Positions 22,433 through 33,619 of a DNA stretch of 64,000 bases are shown here, piece by piece (the first letter of the stretch is position 1; every line of letters begins with the position of its first letter). The notes under the pieces were generated by a model. The model worked only from the letters and a program-made list of their open reading frames with translations, was not told the origin of the DNA and ran no database searches. The translations under genes were made by a program, and so were the position numbers. The stretch is from positions 742,430-806,429 of the forward strand of contig CAJNDS010001380.1 of assembly GCA_905221605.1 (NCBI GenBank). Direction: 5' to 3'. The DNA comes from Symbiodinium natans (taxonomy: Eukaryota; Sar; Dinophyceae; Suessiales; Symbiodiniaceae).

Positions 22433-25400
22433 ATGGCCCTGGAGATCGAGTGTCGCAACACTTTCATCCACCTGAAGGAGGAGTGCGAGGACATGGCAGG
22501 CAGTAGCAAGGTTCGCGCTCACAGCTCGCCGCCGGGGCAGCTGCGCCCCACGAGCTTCGGAATGGAGACTACGAACGTTGTCTCCCGGAAGAGCGATGGC
22601 CAGACGCCCACCACAGCATGCGGCTCCAGCCCTACCAGCCCAATGAGCTGGGATGACAGCCCTGGCAGCCAAGAGGGCCCGGAGCATGTACCCGTCTTGG
22701 CGGAGTTCTTCCCGCTGCTGCCCAGCCAGGGCAGCCTTGGGCACCCGGAGGTGTGTCGGCGCCCCTGCATCTACTTCATCGCGGGGAACTGCGAGAACGG
22801 CCGTGCATGCGCCTACTGCCACATTGAGCACACGGAGAAGACGCCCAAGCTCGACAAGAGGCAGCGCACAATCATGCAAGGCTCCTTGCTTGAACCAGGT
22901 TATACTTGAAGAAGGTACTTTCCGGTTGCAGTTCATTGAGCTTAGACCCCTACCTACATGCTAACGGTCGTTATATCGACCTGGCAACCCGACTACAACT
23001 AGTCACCAAGTCCCATGAGCCTGCAAGAACGCATGTGCTCACCCATCAATGTGTCATTGTCCTCTAATACCCTTTCCGGTGTTGTAGATATCTAATGGTA
23101 CTGAACAGCCGGTCCCCTGAAGCCCCTAGGATCCGCACGAAAGACATACCTGGTCCGGAATTGCTAGGACTACCTGTTGCTTTGCCTTGCTTCAGGCGTA
23201 CATAACAAGATAACATTTCGTCGGCACATGAGGGGCACCCTGTCTTCGGAAATGCCCACGCACACACGTGTGTCACGATGCTACGATGCTGGCAGTGGAA
23301 TTGCCCCAAATCCTAGACCCCAAAGTCGAAAACCTAAACCCCAAACCCAAAACCCTAAACCCTAAACCCTAAACCCTTGGTACACTTCCTAAACCCTAAA
23401 CCCTAAACCCTAAACCCTAAACCCTAAACCCTAAACCCTAAACCCTAAACCCTAAACCCTAAACCCTAGACCCTAGACCCTAGACCCTAGACCCTAAACC
23501 CTAAACCCTAAACCCTAAACCCTAAACCCTAAACCCTAAACAGCAAAGCTGCAAAGGCCTGGGCTGGTCGCAGTTGCTGGCGCAAGTCTTGCAGCTGCTC
23601 GCTACATCAATTGAGCACAATCCTCTACATTCCTGTTCGGGTTTAAGGTTTAGGGTTTAGGGTTTAGGGTTTAGGGTTTAGGGTTTAGGGTTTAGGGTTT
23701 AGGGTTTAGGGTTTAGGGTTTAGGGTTTAGGGTCTCGGGTTTGGGGGATGTTCCCCTTCTACGAACAGTCCTTATTAGGGAATATAACCGGGCGTACTAC
23801 AATCCCTTTCAGGCTACAAAGGCCCAACCTGTTTTAGGGTGTAGGGTTTTATGATGTAGGGTTTATTTCGGGTTTAGGGTTTAGGGCAAGTTTAGGGCAA
23901 AAAGCAGACCGGCCCCCTCTCCTGGGAACCTCAAGGACGCAAGGAGCAATGGAAGAAGGAGGGACATAGGCAAGGGCAGGCAGAGTTTTTTTTGTTTGTC
24001 GGCAGGTTGGGTCTAGGGAAAGCCTGAAACAAACAAACAAACGAACAAACAAACAAACACAAACACACACACCCACACACCCACACACACCCACACACAC
24101 CCACACACACCCACACACACCCACACACACCCACACACACCCACACACACCCACACACGCCCACACACACCCACACACGCCCACACACGCCCACACACAC
24201 CCACACGCCCACACGCCCACACGCCCACACCCCCACACGCCCACATACCCACATACCCACACACCCACACACCCACACACCCACACACCCCCACACCCAC
24301 ACACCCCCACACCCACACTCCCACACACCCACACACCCACACACCCACACTTCACACACCCACACTCCACACACCCACACACCCACACACCCACACACCC
24401 ATGCACACACCCACACACCCATGCACACACCCACACACCCACACACCCACACACCCACACACCCACACACCCACACACCCACACACCCACGCACCCACGC
24501 ACCCACGCACCCACGCACCCACGCACCCACGCACCCACACCCCCATGCACGCACGCACATGCACGCACGCACATGCACGCACGCACACCCATGCACGCAC
24601 GCACGCACGCACCCACCCACCCACGCACGCACGCACGTTCTCACTTACCCACGCATGCACGCACACACACACACAAGGCCTCAGAAGTGACGCCCGAGAC
24701 AAAACCCAACACTCTCTGAACCCTTTGGTTGCGCCGCCTACAACCCTCAACATCTAGGCCCCCCCCCCCTGAAAAAACAAGCAACAACAACAAAACAAAA
24801 CTTAAAGAACCCCCCCCCCAAAAAAAAAGCAAGCAACAAAAAAGCAAGCAAAACAAAACAGCCCTCAAAAGATCAACAAAAAACAACAAACAAGGAACTA
24901 ATTTCCCAAAAAAGAAAGCAAACAACCAAAACAAACAAAACATGGCAAAATAAACCCAAGAGCTAAACCCTAGACCCAAACCCTAAACCCTAAACCCTAA
25001 ACCCTAAACCCTAAACCCTAAACCCTAAACCCTAAACCCTAAACCCTAAACCCTAAACCCTAAACCCTAAACCCTAAACCCTAAACCCTAAACTGCCCTA
25101 AACCCCTTGAAGCCCCCCTGAGGTTTTGCCGAAACAGGGCTACCGATGCCGGCTTCCTCGATGAGGCGGCGGGTGCGGTCACCCAAAGGGGCGTTCTGAG
25201 ACTCGTAGCCCTTCAGGGTTTAGGGTTTAGGGTTTACGGGTTTAGGGTTTAGGGTTTAGGGCTTAGGGTTTAGGGCTTAGGACCCAAAGGGCCCAATAGC
25301 CCTGAAATTTCAGGAATAGGCCTTAAATTCATATGTAGGATCCCTACATGAATGAAGGTCTATTACTTAAGTGGGCATGCTGGGCACCCCTTCAGGATTG

Positions 25401-27712
25401 TACCTAAAAAACACTTCTTTTAATACATGGCCCTCAATTATGTTGCCCTCCTTAATATACTCCGGAGCTGGTAGTCTAAGGGGGAGCATCCCAACTTCAA
25501 GACCCTAAACCCTAAACCGTCAACCCTAAACCCTAAACCCTAAACCCTAAACCCTAACCCCTAAACCCTAAACCCTAAACCCTAAACCCTAAACCCCTAA
25601 ACTCCTTCCGGTCAGGCCGAAGAAGTCTTGACCCTTCTCGAGCAGGGCGCGGTGGCGGCGCCAGCGCTGCGCTTTGATTGCAGTTGGCTGGAGCTGTTTC
25701 GGGTTTAGGGTTTTAGGGTTTAGGGTTTAGGGTTTAGGGTTTAGGGTTTAGGGTTTAGGGTTTTCGTTTGGGACGCTCCCCCGTATACTAGCAGCTCCTG
25801 AATTGGGATTATAGTAGGGGGGGGGGGTACTAGAATCCCCTATTAAGGACTGCCCTTAAAAGGCACGATAATAGCGGGGGGGGGGGGGGGGTGCGAGAAT
25901 CCCTATTAAGGACTGCCAGCATGAAGGGGGAACGTGCCAGAGCTCATGGGGCTGAAGGGAAGCATCGCTTGTCAAGCCTTGCTAAGCGCGGGGAGTGCTG
26001 TTGACTTGCCGTTTAGGGTCTAGGGTTTAGGGTTTAGGGTTTAGGGTTTAGGGTCTAGGGTTTAGGGTCTCGGATTTAGGGTTTAGGGTTTTAGGGCTCC
26101 CCCCCCCTTTTCCCCCCCCCTCCCCCCCACGCAGTATGCAACGGAAAACCAAGTCCCGGAGCCCGGAACTCAATTGTAAACACCCGCCCCCCGGCCCCCA
26201 AAATGGAAACCCAAAGCCCCAAGCCCGCAAACCCCCAAACCCCCTAAACCATAAACCCTAAACCCCAAACCCCAAACCCTAAACCCTATGCCAGGAATCA
26301 CAAGAAGGGCAGTGGGCTCCTGGCCCACAAGAGGCCTCTGCAATCAGAACTCCTGGGCCCCAGAGAGATTGAAGGAATTACGCGCGGGGGGGGAGGGTGG
26401 GGGGGAGGTTGCTAATGCATGGGAAGACAACGTTACACAGCTCAAGGGCGCAAAAGTGTCTAGCTGGGTAGGTGCGGAGTGTTGCCGAAGCCTGAGCGCT
26501 CGAAGGCCTCCAGAAATGTGTCGCTGCTGTTTGGCCCGCGAGGGCTCGAGGGCCTACATGTTGCCGGAAAGGAGCCGGCAAGAACGCAAAGCACGGTGTC
26601 ATGTTGAGGCATGGCAGGTATCCTTAGATCCAGAAAACCCTATAGCCCCTCAACATTGCTAATGGACCCTCCCCCCCCCCCCCCCAAAAAAAAAAAAAAT
26701 CTAAACAGCCCTTCACACCCCAAAGTCATCCCGAAAGCACAAGCTAGACGGGTGGCAAAAACAGTCCGAAAGATCCTTACTAAGAAGAAAGAAAACCCCA
26801 CAGCCCTGCACCTCACACCCTACACCCTACACCCAGAACCCTAAACCTCCCAACCCCCAATCTGCAATCGTGGCTGAGGTCCATCCCGGAGCGTGAGCTA
26901 CGAAACCTGCACAAAACGCCCCTGGAACTGGCGAAGTCTGTGAAGTCACGAAAGTGACGGTTCATTTTGGGGTGTAGGGGCTCTGGGTTTGCGGTTTAGG
27001 GTTTTAGGGTTTCGGTTGAGCGGCGTTGCTGCATGTGTACTGGCTAGACCTCAGACCTGCTTTGACAAGTGGCGGGTGATCGGGGTTATCTGTGTTGGGG
27101 AGCAGTCTGTGATGGTCACTGTTCATGTTGATGTTGGGTTGTCACGGGAGGGGGAGTGGGCCACCGACAATTCCAGGCACCAGTTGCAGTCCTCTGAAAT
27201 AGTCCCCTGCGTCTGCGCGAGGGCTGGGCGGGTGGCAGAAAGTCCAAAACCCCGAGGCCCTAAACCCCAAACCCCAAACCCTAAACCCTAAACCCTAAAC
27301 CCCAAACCCCAAACCCTAAACCCTAAACCCCAAACCCTAAACCCTAAACCCGAAACCTTCCCACGGACCTCAGAAGACCCGAGGCTGGCCAGGATGAACT
27401 TCTCGAACTTGTGCCCTTGGCCGCATCCTTTCGGTGAGGAGTCGGCATTTTGGGGTTTGGGGTTTAGGGTTTAGGGTTTGGGGTTTAGGGTTTGGGGTTT
27501 AGGGTTTAGGGATTGGCATGTGGGGTTTGGGCTTGAGGCGGTTGAGGGTTGTTGAGATTTTTGGGGGGCACAGGGATGTAATTAGGGTTTAGGGTAAGTT
27601 CAGGGTTTAGGGTTTGAGGCTTTGGATCTGGGGTTTAGGGCCTTGGGGTTTAGGGTAGGAGCTTTGGCAGGCCCTCTTGAACAGAACGGGATGGGGAGAG
27701 GGGGAGAGAGAG

Positions 27713-27753
<41 letters not shown>

Positions 27754-30186
27754 CAGCGAGAGACAAGAGGCAAATGAACCAGAAAGATGGCAAGCCCGGC
27801 GATGGGCGGGGAATGTTTGGGGTTTAGGGTTTAGGGTTTAGGGTCACTAGGGGGGAGCATCCAACACGAGCCTCCAGATAGTTCCACAACCGGACCGGAC
27901 ACGGGCGCGCATCTCGCGCGTGGGGACCTCTTCGGGGGCCCCTCAGGCCCAGCAGAAGAGGAAGACAAGAGCGTGGACGGCCTCGCCTTTCAACAAGCTG
28001 GCCGAAGCAGCACATGAAAAAAAAAACATCAGTCGTAGGAGGAAGAAGAACGGAGGCAGCAGAAGAAGAAGAAGAATAATAAGAAGAAGAAGAATAAGAA
28101 AAAAGGAAGAGGAATAGGAAGAAGAGGAAGGAGAAGAAGACGAATAAGAAGAAGAAGAAGAAAAACAAGAAGAAGAATAATAAGAAGAAGAGGAATAGGA
28201 ATAATAAGAGGAAGGAGAAGAAGAAGAATAAGAAGAAGAAGAAGAAGAAGTTAGAAGAATAATAATAAGAAGAAGAAGAGTGAGAGAGAGAGAGAGAGAG
28301 ATAGTCTCTGTGTGGATGAAAAGGGGAGAGAAGAAGAGGGAGATTTCAGTGCAAGAGCCGCAATGTCTGATTGAGTGCAGGACCGTGGCGGGGGGACTTT
28401 GAGCCACCGAATAGCTAGACGTGCGGGCTTCTTCGCCAACAATGCCGGGGGGGGTAGCGGTCCAATTGGGTTCACCACTTGCCACCTAAACCCAAGGCCT
28501 TGAGCACAGCGCTTCGGCCCGAAGCTCCAAGAACGAACGAAAGGAAGAGGTGAGGGGAAGAGGGGGGCGGGCGAGGGGGAGGGAGGGTTTTTAAGATGGC
28601 ACACCCTAAACCCTAAACCCTAAACCCTAAACCCTACCCGCAAACAGGAAAGACAAGGATCTCTCTCGCTGGGAGTCCACATAGTTTGGGCTCCCGAGCG
28701 ACTCTGTACAACGTTGGCACGAGTGGTGTGTAAGACGCCGCGCTGGCCAGACCGGGCCGCCAGACCGGGCCGCCGGGGATAGCAAGAGTGCAAAGCGCCC
28801 CCTCCCCCCCCCCCCCATTCCCCCTCCCATGCTTGCTTTGTTTCTCTTGTGCATCCATCGTCGTTGGCTGTCTGCACTTTGACACCCCATGCATGGACAG
28901 ACATATGCTCAGCCCCGCCCGCAGCCCTGAAGCCCTCGTGCTCTCAGCATTTCTGTAACCCCTTTGGTGCCTTGCATTTTCGAAATGGCAATGGAGGCGC
29001 TGAGCCAGGAGCCCCGGATGGCGGAGCAGACGACGCCGACCCAGACCGGCGGGGCACAGGACGATGTGCTGGCCGCGGCGAGCCAGCTCCACGACCTCTG
29101 GGTGAGCATCATGGACGACACGCAGTGGCAGTGGCTGGTGGGCGGCCTCTTGATGACGGGGCTGCTGGCGGCTCTGGTGGGGGTGTCTCGACGTCGTGGT
29201 CGAGTGGATCCTGGCGCCAGCGAGCCTGACACTGGCGCGGCTGCCCCCGACGCCACCTTGGACGACCCTGTATCGGACCAACTCCGAGCACTCATGGAAC
29301 GCACGGACAAGATGTTTGGCAAAGTCAGCACCGTCATGGACCTCCTCCTGACCGCCGACAGCAACCGGGCACAAGACCAACGCGAAGCGCGCACCGCCGC
29401 TGGCAACCTGCTCGACAAAATCAAGGAGATGTGGAACCTCGTGGAGCGGGTAGAAGGCCGTGTGCAGGACATCAAAGACCCAGCAGCGGCAATCCAGAAG
29501 ATGGACGCCCAGCTCGCGGCGCTGCATAAAGGGGTCAAGGCCGACCTCCTCGCGGTCAAAACGGACCTCGGTACGACTACTGCTGGTCTGGAGGTGCTCA
29601 AGTCCCAGACCGCCGTCCTGTGCGCTTCGATGGAAAGCCTCCAGCAAAAGTTCGGCGTGGTGACGGCAGTGGTGGATGGCCTGACTACGGATCTCGCAAA
29701 GCTGTGGGAAGGCTGCGACACGGCCGCTGCCCGGGAGAGTCACGAGAACATCGCGCACATCAAGAAGGTGCTGGCCCAGGTCTGTGACATGACGTGGGCG
29801 CTCCAGGAAAGCCAGACCAAGCAGTCCGAGCAGATACAGGCCCTCCTGGACAAGTGCGAGGATGGTCCGGCGCAGGCAGCAGGACCGGCCCCGCGCCCTT
29901 CGGGACCGGTGCTTTACCGCTCTCCCCCGCAGACACAACCGGGGGCGGGGGCGGGAGGACCAGGTCCCGCGCAGCCCCCCATCATCAACTTGTCAGACAC
30001 GGTGGCCATGCCGACGCCGTCCTACCGGGGAGGGGCTGCCCTAGTGGTCCTCCCCGGGGGAGGCCAGATGACGCTCGACGCCGCAGCCCTCACGCGCTTG
30101 GTGGTACCGTCCTAGACCTCCGGAACCGGCCGTGGATGTTGAGAACAGCTGAATTCACACGACCAGGAATTCGATGCATGGAATTG

Positions 30187-30218
<32 letters not shown>

Positions 30219-32570
30219 CCGCTCCTGGCCCGTACATGTTACCTCTGCCCTCAAGCCTCGTCCTCCCAAGTAGCCACCCCCCCCCCAAGAATTGACTGCA
30301 TGGAATGCACGCTATGCCAGAACTGCCCCGGGCGCACTGGACCTGCATGATTGGCATGGGCACGTAGTCGTCAAAGCTGTTTTAGCTTCCACTCCTCGGA
30401 ATAGATACTGTGCCGGTTTGCCCCAGGCGCACGGGACCTGCATGACTTGCATGCGCACGTAGCTGTTTCTCACACTCTGTCACAGATGCACGCCGGCATT
30501 CTCGCAGGAGCAATAATGGGAACTGGTTGTCTCGTTGTGGGATTTAGGGGAGCTGTTGCGCATACATGCTGTGTTCTCCATGTGTTCCTCATGATTGCAC
30601 GGGCACGTAGTTGTTCTCACACTTGGTCAAAGATGCATGCCGGCATTCTCGCAGGCGCACCAACTGGGACCGTCTGTTTCGTTGCGAGATTTGAGGGAGC
30701 TGTCGTGCAGTCGTGCTGTGCTCTTCATGTGTGTTCTTCATGCGTGCGTCAGCAGAGACGCTCAGAGTCCGAATCCGCCTGGCCCTTGAGCAGCTCGGAA
30801 CGTCACGCCCCACAGTGCAAGCAACACGTTGCAGTTTGGAGTACAGGCACCGCCAGAGAGCCCGCCAAACCCACCGCCTTGCCCGGGGACATGCAGGGGA
30901 GAGACGCAAGGTCGTCGTATGAGCGGCTCGCAAACCGTTTCGTAGGACCGTGGGTGGAATCTCGTGCCGAAGCCAAACGCATCGCCAAGGCCACTCTCGC
31001 ATACCGTATGGAGGATATCAATCGTTCTCAATCCATTCGTCGCCGCATCAATGAGGAAAACCTTCGGGCTGTGGGGTGGTCGCATGAGGCTCGCGCGACG
31101 GTCGAGGGTCGCGCAGGGGTAGGGGGAGAGAGGCGAGGGGTGGTCAAGGAGGATGGCCCGACGGAGGGGCCGGCCTGCTGAGCACGCCTCGTTAGCTACG
31201 CACACACACACAAGCGCGCCCCCCACACGCGCGAGCGTGCACTCAGGTCCGCTTCAGTGTGCTAGATCTGTAGGCGTCCCCTACCTGTCCCCCCCCCCTT
31301 ACTTGTAACAACCCCGCTAACAGTCTACGGCACCTCGGTGCATCCTGAGCCATGGCCTCTCGACACGATGTGACGCTGGCCTGAGCTGGGAACCTTGGAG
31401 CTCGCGAGTTTGGCATGTGGGTGGGACTGCAATGGCGGCTGGCATCCCCAATACAGCAGCACGATGTTTGGGCTGCCAGGGGACACAGCGAGATGTTCAA
31501 GTTTTGCTGCCATGTGGCAGCCTTGTGCCTGCGTGCGGCCGGACCGCTTTGGCCGCCCGGCGACACGGAGTGACTGCATGACGAATACCACTGCACTGCA
31601 TGGAGTTGGGTCGCCGCGGAGGGTGGCAGATGGGGACCCTGCGTCTGCATGGTGCCTGCAACTGCCAGATGCATGACCGCTGGTACGAAGCAGAGAAGGA
31701 ATTCATGAATTCAGAATTTGTGAATTCAGCAGTGAAGGCCCTGGAACCTGATGGATGCAAAACTGCATGTTGAGTGAAGCTTGGGTTCTGCACGACCTCG
31801 GAGCTGACAGTCCCACGCACGTGCACTCTGCATGGACCGTGTGCATGGCCACCACCTGCCAAGTTGCGCCTCCTGACGCCCGGGGATGACAGAGACAGAT
31901 GTACGTTGTCGAGTGCGTATAGCCACAGACGGCAGTCACTGCTCGGGACATCGAATGCTGAGGATAGAGAGAAGTCTCACCCACATAGCCCTTGCCACAT
32001 GTTGCTTTCAGGGAGGAAAGGCCGCTCGGGTTGTACTGTTCTGGAGATAGTATTCATACCTGATCTTTGGACGGTTTGCGGCAACCTCCACGTATTGTCG
32101 CTAGGTCGCAATGTGCCTAGGAATAGTCAGTCGGGTCTGATGGGGGAGGCTTGTTTCAAGGTGGAAAGGTGATCGAGGTATACTGTTAGCTATCATGGTT
32201 TGAGCCCCTCTGTTGGACACGCCGACTGGGTCAAAGAACTTCTGTCGGCCAATGGACATGTACCAATTTGTTTTCTATTTGTCTGGGATCGATCAGGGGT
32301 CAGCTCTTCAGTATTGGGGCTTGGCATTGAACATTCGTCGGTGGTAATGCTGACCCTGGTTGGTTCGTTACTGGTGGTCAATGCACCCACTCTGGAGATC
32401 TCGACAGGACTTGCCTCGCCCGCTTATGCCAGTGTGAGAGTCGAAACCCTAAACCCAAAAAGCCCGAGAAGCCGCACTTTTTTGGAGCCAGGGTCGGCCT
32501 GGTGACCCACGCGGCGCCGACCCGGGGCGCGGTGGCCATGGCTGAGGGAGCCGCCGCCTGGACCTGTTAG
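22433..32570 (+). CDS. CCCH zinc-finger paralogue split into seven exons
   Basis: The fifth CCCH copy. Exon 1 (22433-22880) covers the N-terminus and the finger (CIYFIAGNCENGRACAYCH) and is close to copies 1-4 from about 22598. Then: exon 2 23557-23593 (GLGWSQLLAQVLQ), exon 3 25123-25165 (FCRNRATDAGFLDE), exon 4 25616 to about 25665 (AEEVLTLLEQGAVAAPA), exon 5 26879-26917 (SIPERELRNLHKT), exon 6 27384-27410 (LARMNFSNL), exon 7 from 32492 (VGLVTHAAPTRGAVAMAEG). The order and phase reproduce the intronless protein: GLTRPQLLELVMH, FCRSKAEQAGFLEE, AREILGLLAQ, DLRNLHKT, LARMNFSNL, IGLVTHQSPNR. Introns 1-5 are GC-AG and intron 6 is GT-AG. Exon 7 meets TAG at 32568 inside a telomeric tract, so the true C-terminus may be elsewhere. 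Alternatively it is a pseudogene, or exon 7 belongs to another copy, since intron 6 (5.1 kb) contains another gene. Confidence 0.75.
22881..23556 (+). other. Intron 1 of split CCCH gene (GC-AG)
   Basis: It starts GCTCCTTGC and ends CTGCAAAG, with the next exon starting GCCTGG. Its last 220 bp are a CCCTAAA tract (23323-23541). No TTTAGGG tract occurs near its 5' end. Read through without splicing, exon 1 would meet a stop at 22909. Confidence 0.7.
23594..25122 (+). other. Intron 2 of split CCCH gene (GC-AG)
   Basis: It begins GCTGCTCGCTAC, then a TTTAGGG tract (23640-23735), a MITE A fragment, a 600 bp CA-rich minisatellite, poly-C and poly-A stretches and a CCCTAAA tract (24964-25095), and ends CCCCCTGAG. 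Splicing restores the glutamine-phenylalanine junction at the position of H181-F182 in the intronless copies. Confidence 0.7.
24055..24680. repeat. CA-rich minisatellite ACACACCC
   Basis: About 620 bp of CCCACACAC-type units, with GCACCCAC and ATGCACGCACGC variants to the right. It is strongly G-poor on the plus strand and lies in CCCH intron 2. Cys/Val/Gly-rich minus-strand frames are artefacts. Confidence 0.95.
25768..25940. mobile_element. MITE family A, copy with internal duplication
   Basis: TTGGGACGCTCCCCCGTATA at the left, GGGGGAACGTGCCA at the right, and two internal AATCCC(C)TATTAAGGACTGCC motifs with G-runs. It lies in CCCH intron 4. Fragments of the same family are at 3717-3860, 23744-23830 and 25470-25495. 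Confidence 0.75.
27700..27765. repeat. GA microsatellite
   Basis: (GA)n with GGGAGAG and GCGAG interruptions, in CCCH intron 6. Confidence 0.9.
28020..28315. repeat. GAA/AATAAG-rich purine tract
   Basis: About 290 bp of AAGAAG, AATAAG and GGAAGAAG units, nearly pure purine on the plus strand, ending in a (GA)n run. Poly-Ser frames on the other strand are artefacts. Confidence 0.9.
28985..30115 (+). CDS. Membrane-anchored coiled-coil protein, unknown function
   Basis: 376 residues, intronless, from ATG 28985 (ATGGCAATGG). An in-frame non-ATG extension to 28964 is unlikely. Residues 50-67 (WLVGGLLMTGLLAALVGV) form one strong membrane segment followed by SRRRGR, suggesting a type II or tail-in topology. 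Residues 75-295 are charged and helical with many Leu/Val heptad-like positions (for example VERVEGRVQDIKD, LAALHKGVKADLLAV), probably coiled coil. Residues 297-340 are Pro/Gly-rich. I do not recognise the family. By the exon model it lies in intron 6 of the CCCH gene on the same strand, between a GAA-rich microsatellite plus CCCTAAA tract and a 30-base poly-C run. High GC3 and lack of stops support real coding. It may be a retroposed, intronless gene. Confidence 0.8.
   Translation: MAMEALSQEPRMAEQTTPTQTGGAQDDVLAAASQLHDLWVSIMDDTQWQWLVGGLLMTGLLAALVGVSRRRGRVDPGASEPDTGAAAPDATLDDPVSDQLRALMERTDKMFGKVSTVMDLLLTADSNRAQDQREARTAAGNLLDKIKEMWNLVERVEGRVQDIKDPAAAIQKMDAQLAALHKGVKADLLAVKTDLGTTTAGLEVLKSQTAVLCASMESLQQKFGVVTAVVDGLTTDLAKLWEGCDTAAARESHENIAHIKKVLAQVCDMTWALQESQTKQSEQIQALLDKCEDGPAQAAGPAPRPSGPVLYRSPPQTQPGAGAGGPGPAQPPIINLSDTVAMPTPSYRGGAALVVLPGGGQMTLDAAALTRLVVPS
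30185..30222. repeat. Poly-C tract
   Basis: About 30 consecutive C (with one flanking GCG and GCTCC) just after the coiled-coil gene. Length may be unreliable. Confidence 0.85.
30430..30760. repeat. Two-copy tandem repeat, about 155 bp
   Basis: Two imperfect copies share GCACGTAG, TGCCGGCATTCTCGCAGG, a GGGAACTGG/GGGACCGTC block and GATTTAGGGGAGCTGT-like ends. A third partial copy precedes them near 30327. Open frames over it are not convincing. Confidence 0.65.
30763..32440. other. No gene recognised
   Basis: Mixed-composition sequence with no recognisable protein, no telomeric tract until 32446 and no obvious repeat apart from a CA run near 31200. By the exon model it is the rest of CCCH intron 6. 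Confidence 0.5.
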
Positions 32571-32955
32571 GGTTTAGGGTTTAGGGTTTAGGGTTTAGGG
32601 TTTAGGGTTTAGGGTTTAGAGCAAAGATGGTCTAGGGTTGACTATAGGCTTAGTAAGGTGGGCCGAATGGGGACTATAATCGGGTTTCTAGGAGTTACGA
32701 AGTAGACTTACTAAGTCACAAGAGCAAAACCTTTCCAAACTCTACCGCCATCGGCCCTACGGGGGTTAGGGTTCAAAAGGGCGTTACCTACCCTAAACCT
32801 TTCAGACGAAAACCCGACTCAGAACCCACAAACAGTTGCCACCCGCCTACCCTTAACCCTAAACCCTAAACCCTAAACCCTAAACCCTAAACCCTGAACC
32901 CTAAACCCTAAACCCTAAACCCTAAACCTCAAACCCTAAACCCTAAATCCTGTCA
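32570..32955. repeat. Interstitial telomere-like tracts (region 3)
   Basis: TTTAGGG 32570-32622 begins right at the end of CCCH exon 7. CCCTAAA 32850-32950 lies just before the foldback element. Between them is unique sequence with no gene seen. Confidence 0.9.
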
Positions 32956-33094
32956 AAAGGGCTTCCAAGTGGGGAGAGGGGTCATTTTGGAACGCGCAAG
33001 GGAGTCATTTTGGAACGCGTAAAGGGGTCATTTTGGAACGCGTAAAGGGGTCATTTTGGAACGCGTTTCTCCTGGTTTAGTACTGTTTACAAGG

Positions 33095-33615
33095 GATTTC
33101 TGGTTTCAATGGTTTCCTTGGTTTCCTTGGTTTCCTTGGTTCCCATGGTTTCCTTGGTTCCCATGGTTTCCTTGGTTCCTATGGTTTCCATGGTTTCCGT
33201 GGTTTCTATGGTTTCTATGGTTTTCTATGGTTTCCTTAGCTTCCTTGGTTTCCATGCTTTCCTTTGTTTCTGTGGTTTTCATGGTTTCCGTGGTTTCCTT
33301 GGCTTGTGGGGTTTCCATGGTTTCCGTGGTTTCTATGGTTTCTATGGTTTTCTTCGTTTTCTTGGTTTCCTTGGTTTCCTTGGTTTCCTTGGTTTCCTTG
33401 GTTTCTTTGGTTTCTACGGTTTCCATGGTTTCCATGGTTTCCATGGTTTATATGGTTTCCATGGTTTCCTTGGTTCCTTGCTTCGTGGTGTCCATGGTTT
33501 CCTGGACTTGTGTGGTTTCCATTGTTTCCCTGGTTTCTATGGTTTCTATGGTTTTCTTGGTTTCCTTGGTTTCCTTGGTTTCTATGGTTTCTCTGGTTTC
33601 TTTGGTTTCCGCAGC
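33095..33615. repeat. 9-bp satellite GGTTTCC(T/A)T
   Basis: More than 50 copies of the nonamer, with CTT and CAT variants interleaved. It reads as Trp-Phe-Pro or Met-Glu-Thr repeats in different frames. Confidence 0.9.
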
Positions 33616-33619
33616 CCCC

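Larger units (their letters stand above)
23323..28636. repeat. Interstitial telomere-like tracts (region 2)
   Basis: CCCTAAA: 23323-23541, 24964-25095, 25501-25600, 26233-26290, 27258-27350, 28605-28636. TTTAGGG: 23640-23735, 25215-25280, 25703-25765, 26014-26098, 26982-27015, 27453-27660 (mixed TTTGGGG), 27820-27843. Each CCCTAAA tract at 23.3, 25.0, 25.5 and 27.3 kb ends a few tens of bases before a CCCH exon, and a TTTAGGG tract follows the exon. Confidence 0.93.

Noticed and set aside
23849-24757. Cys/Val/Gly- and His/Thr-rich frames
   Set aside because: Produced by the CA-rich minisatellite.
26288-26662. 124-codon frame at 26288-26662
   Set aside because: No recognisable motif, low-complexity interruptions, and a position inside CCCH intron 4 without splice-consistent phase.
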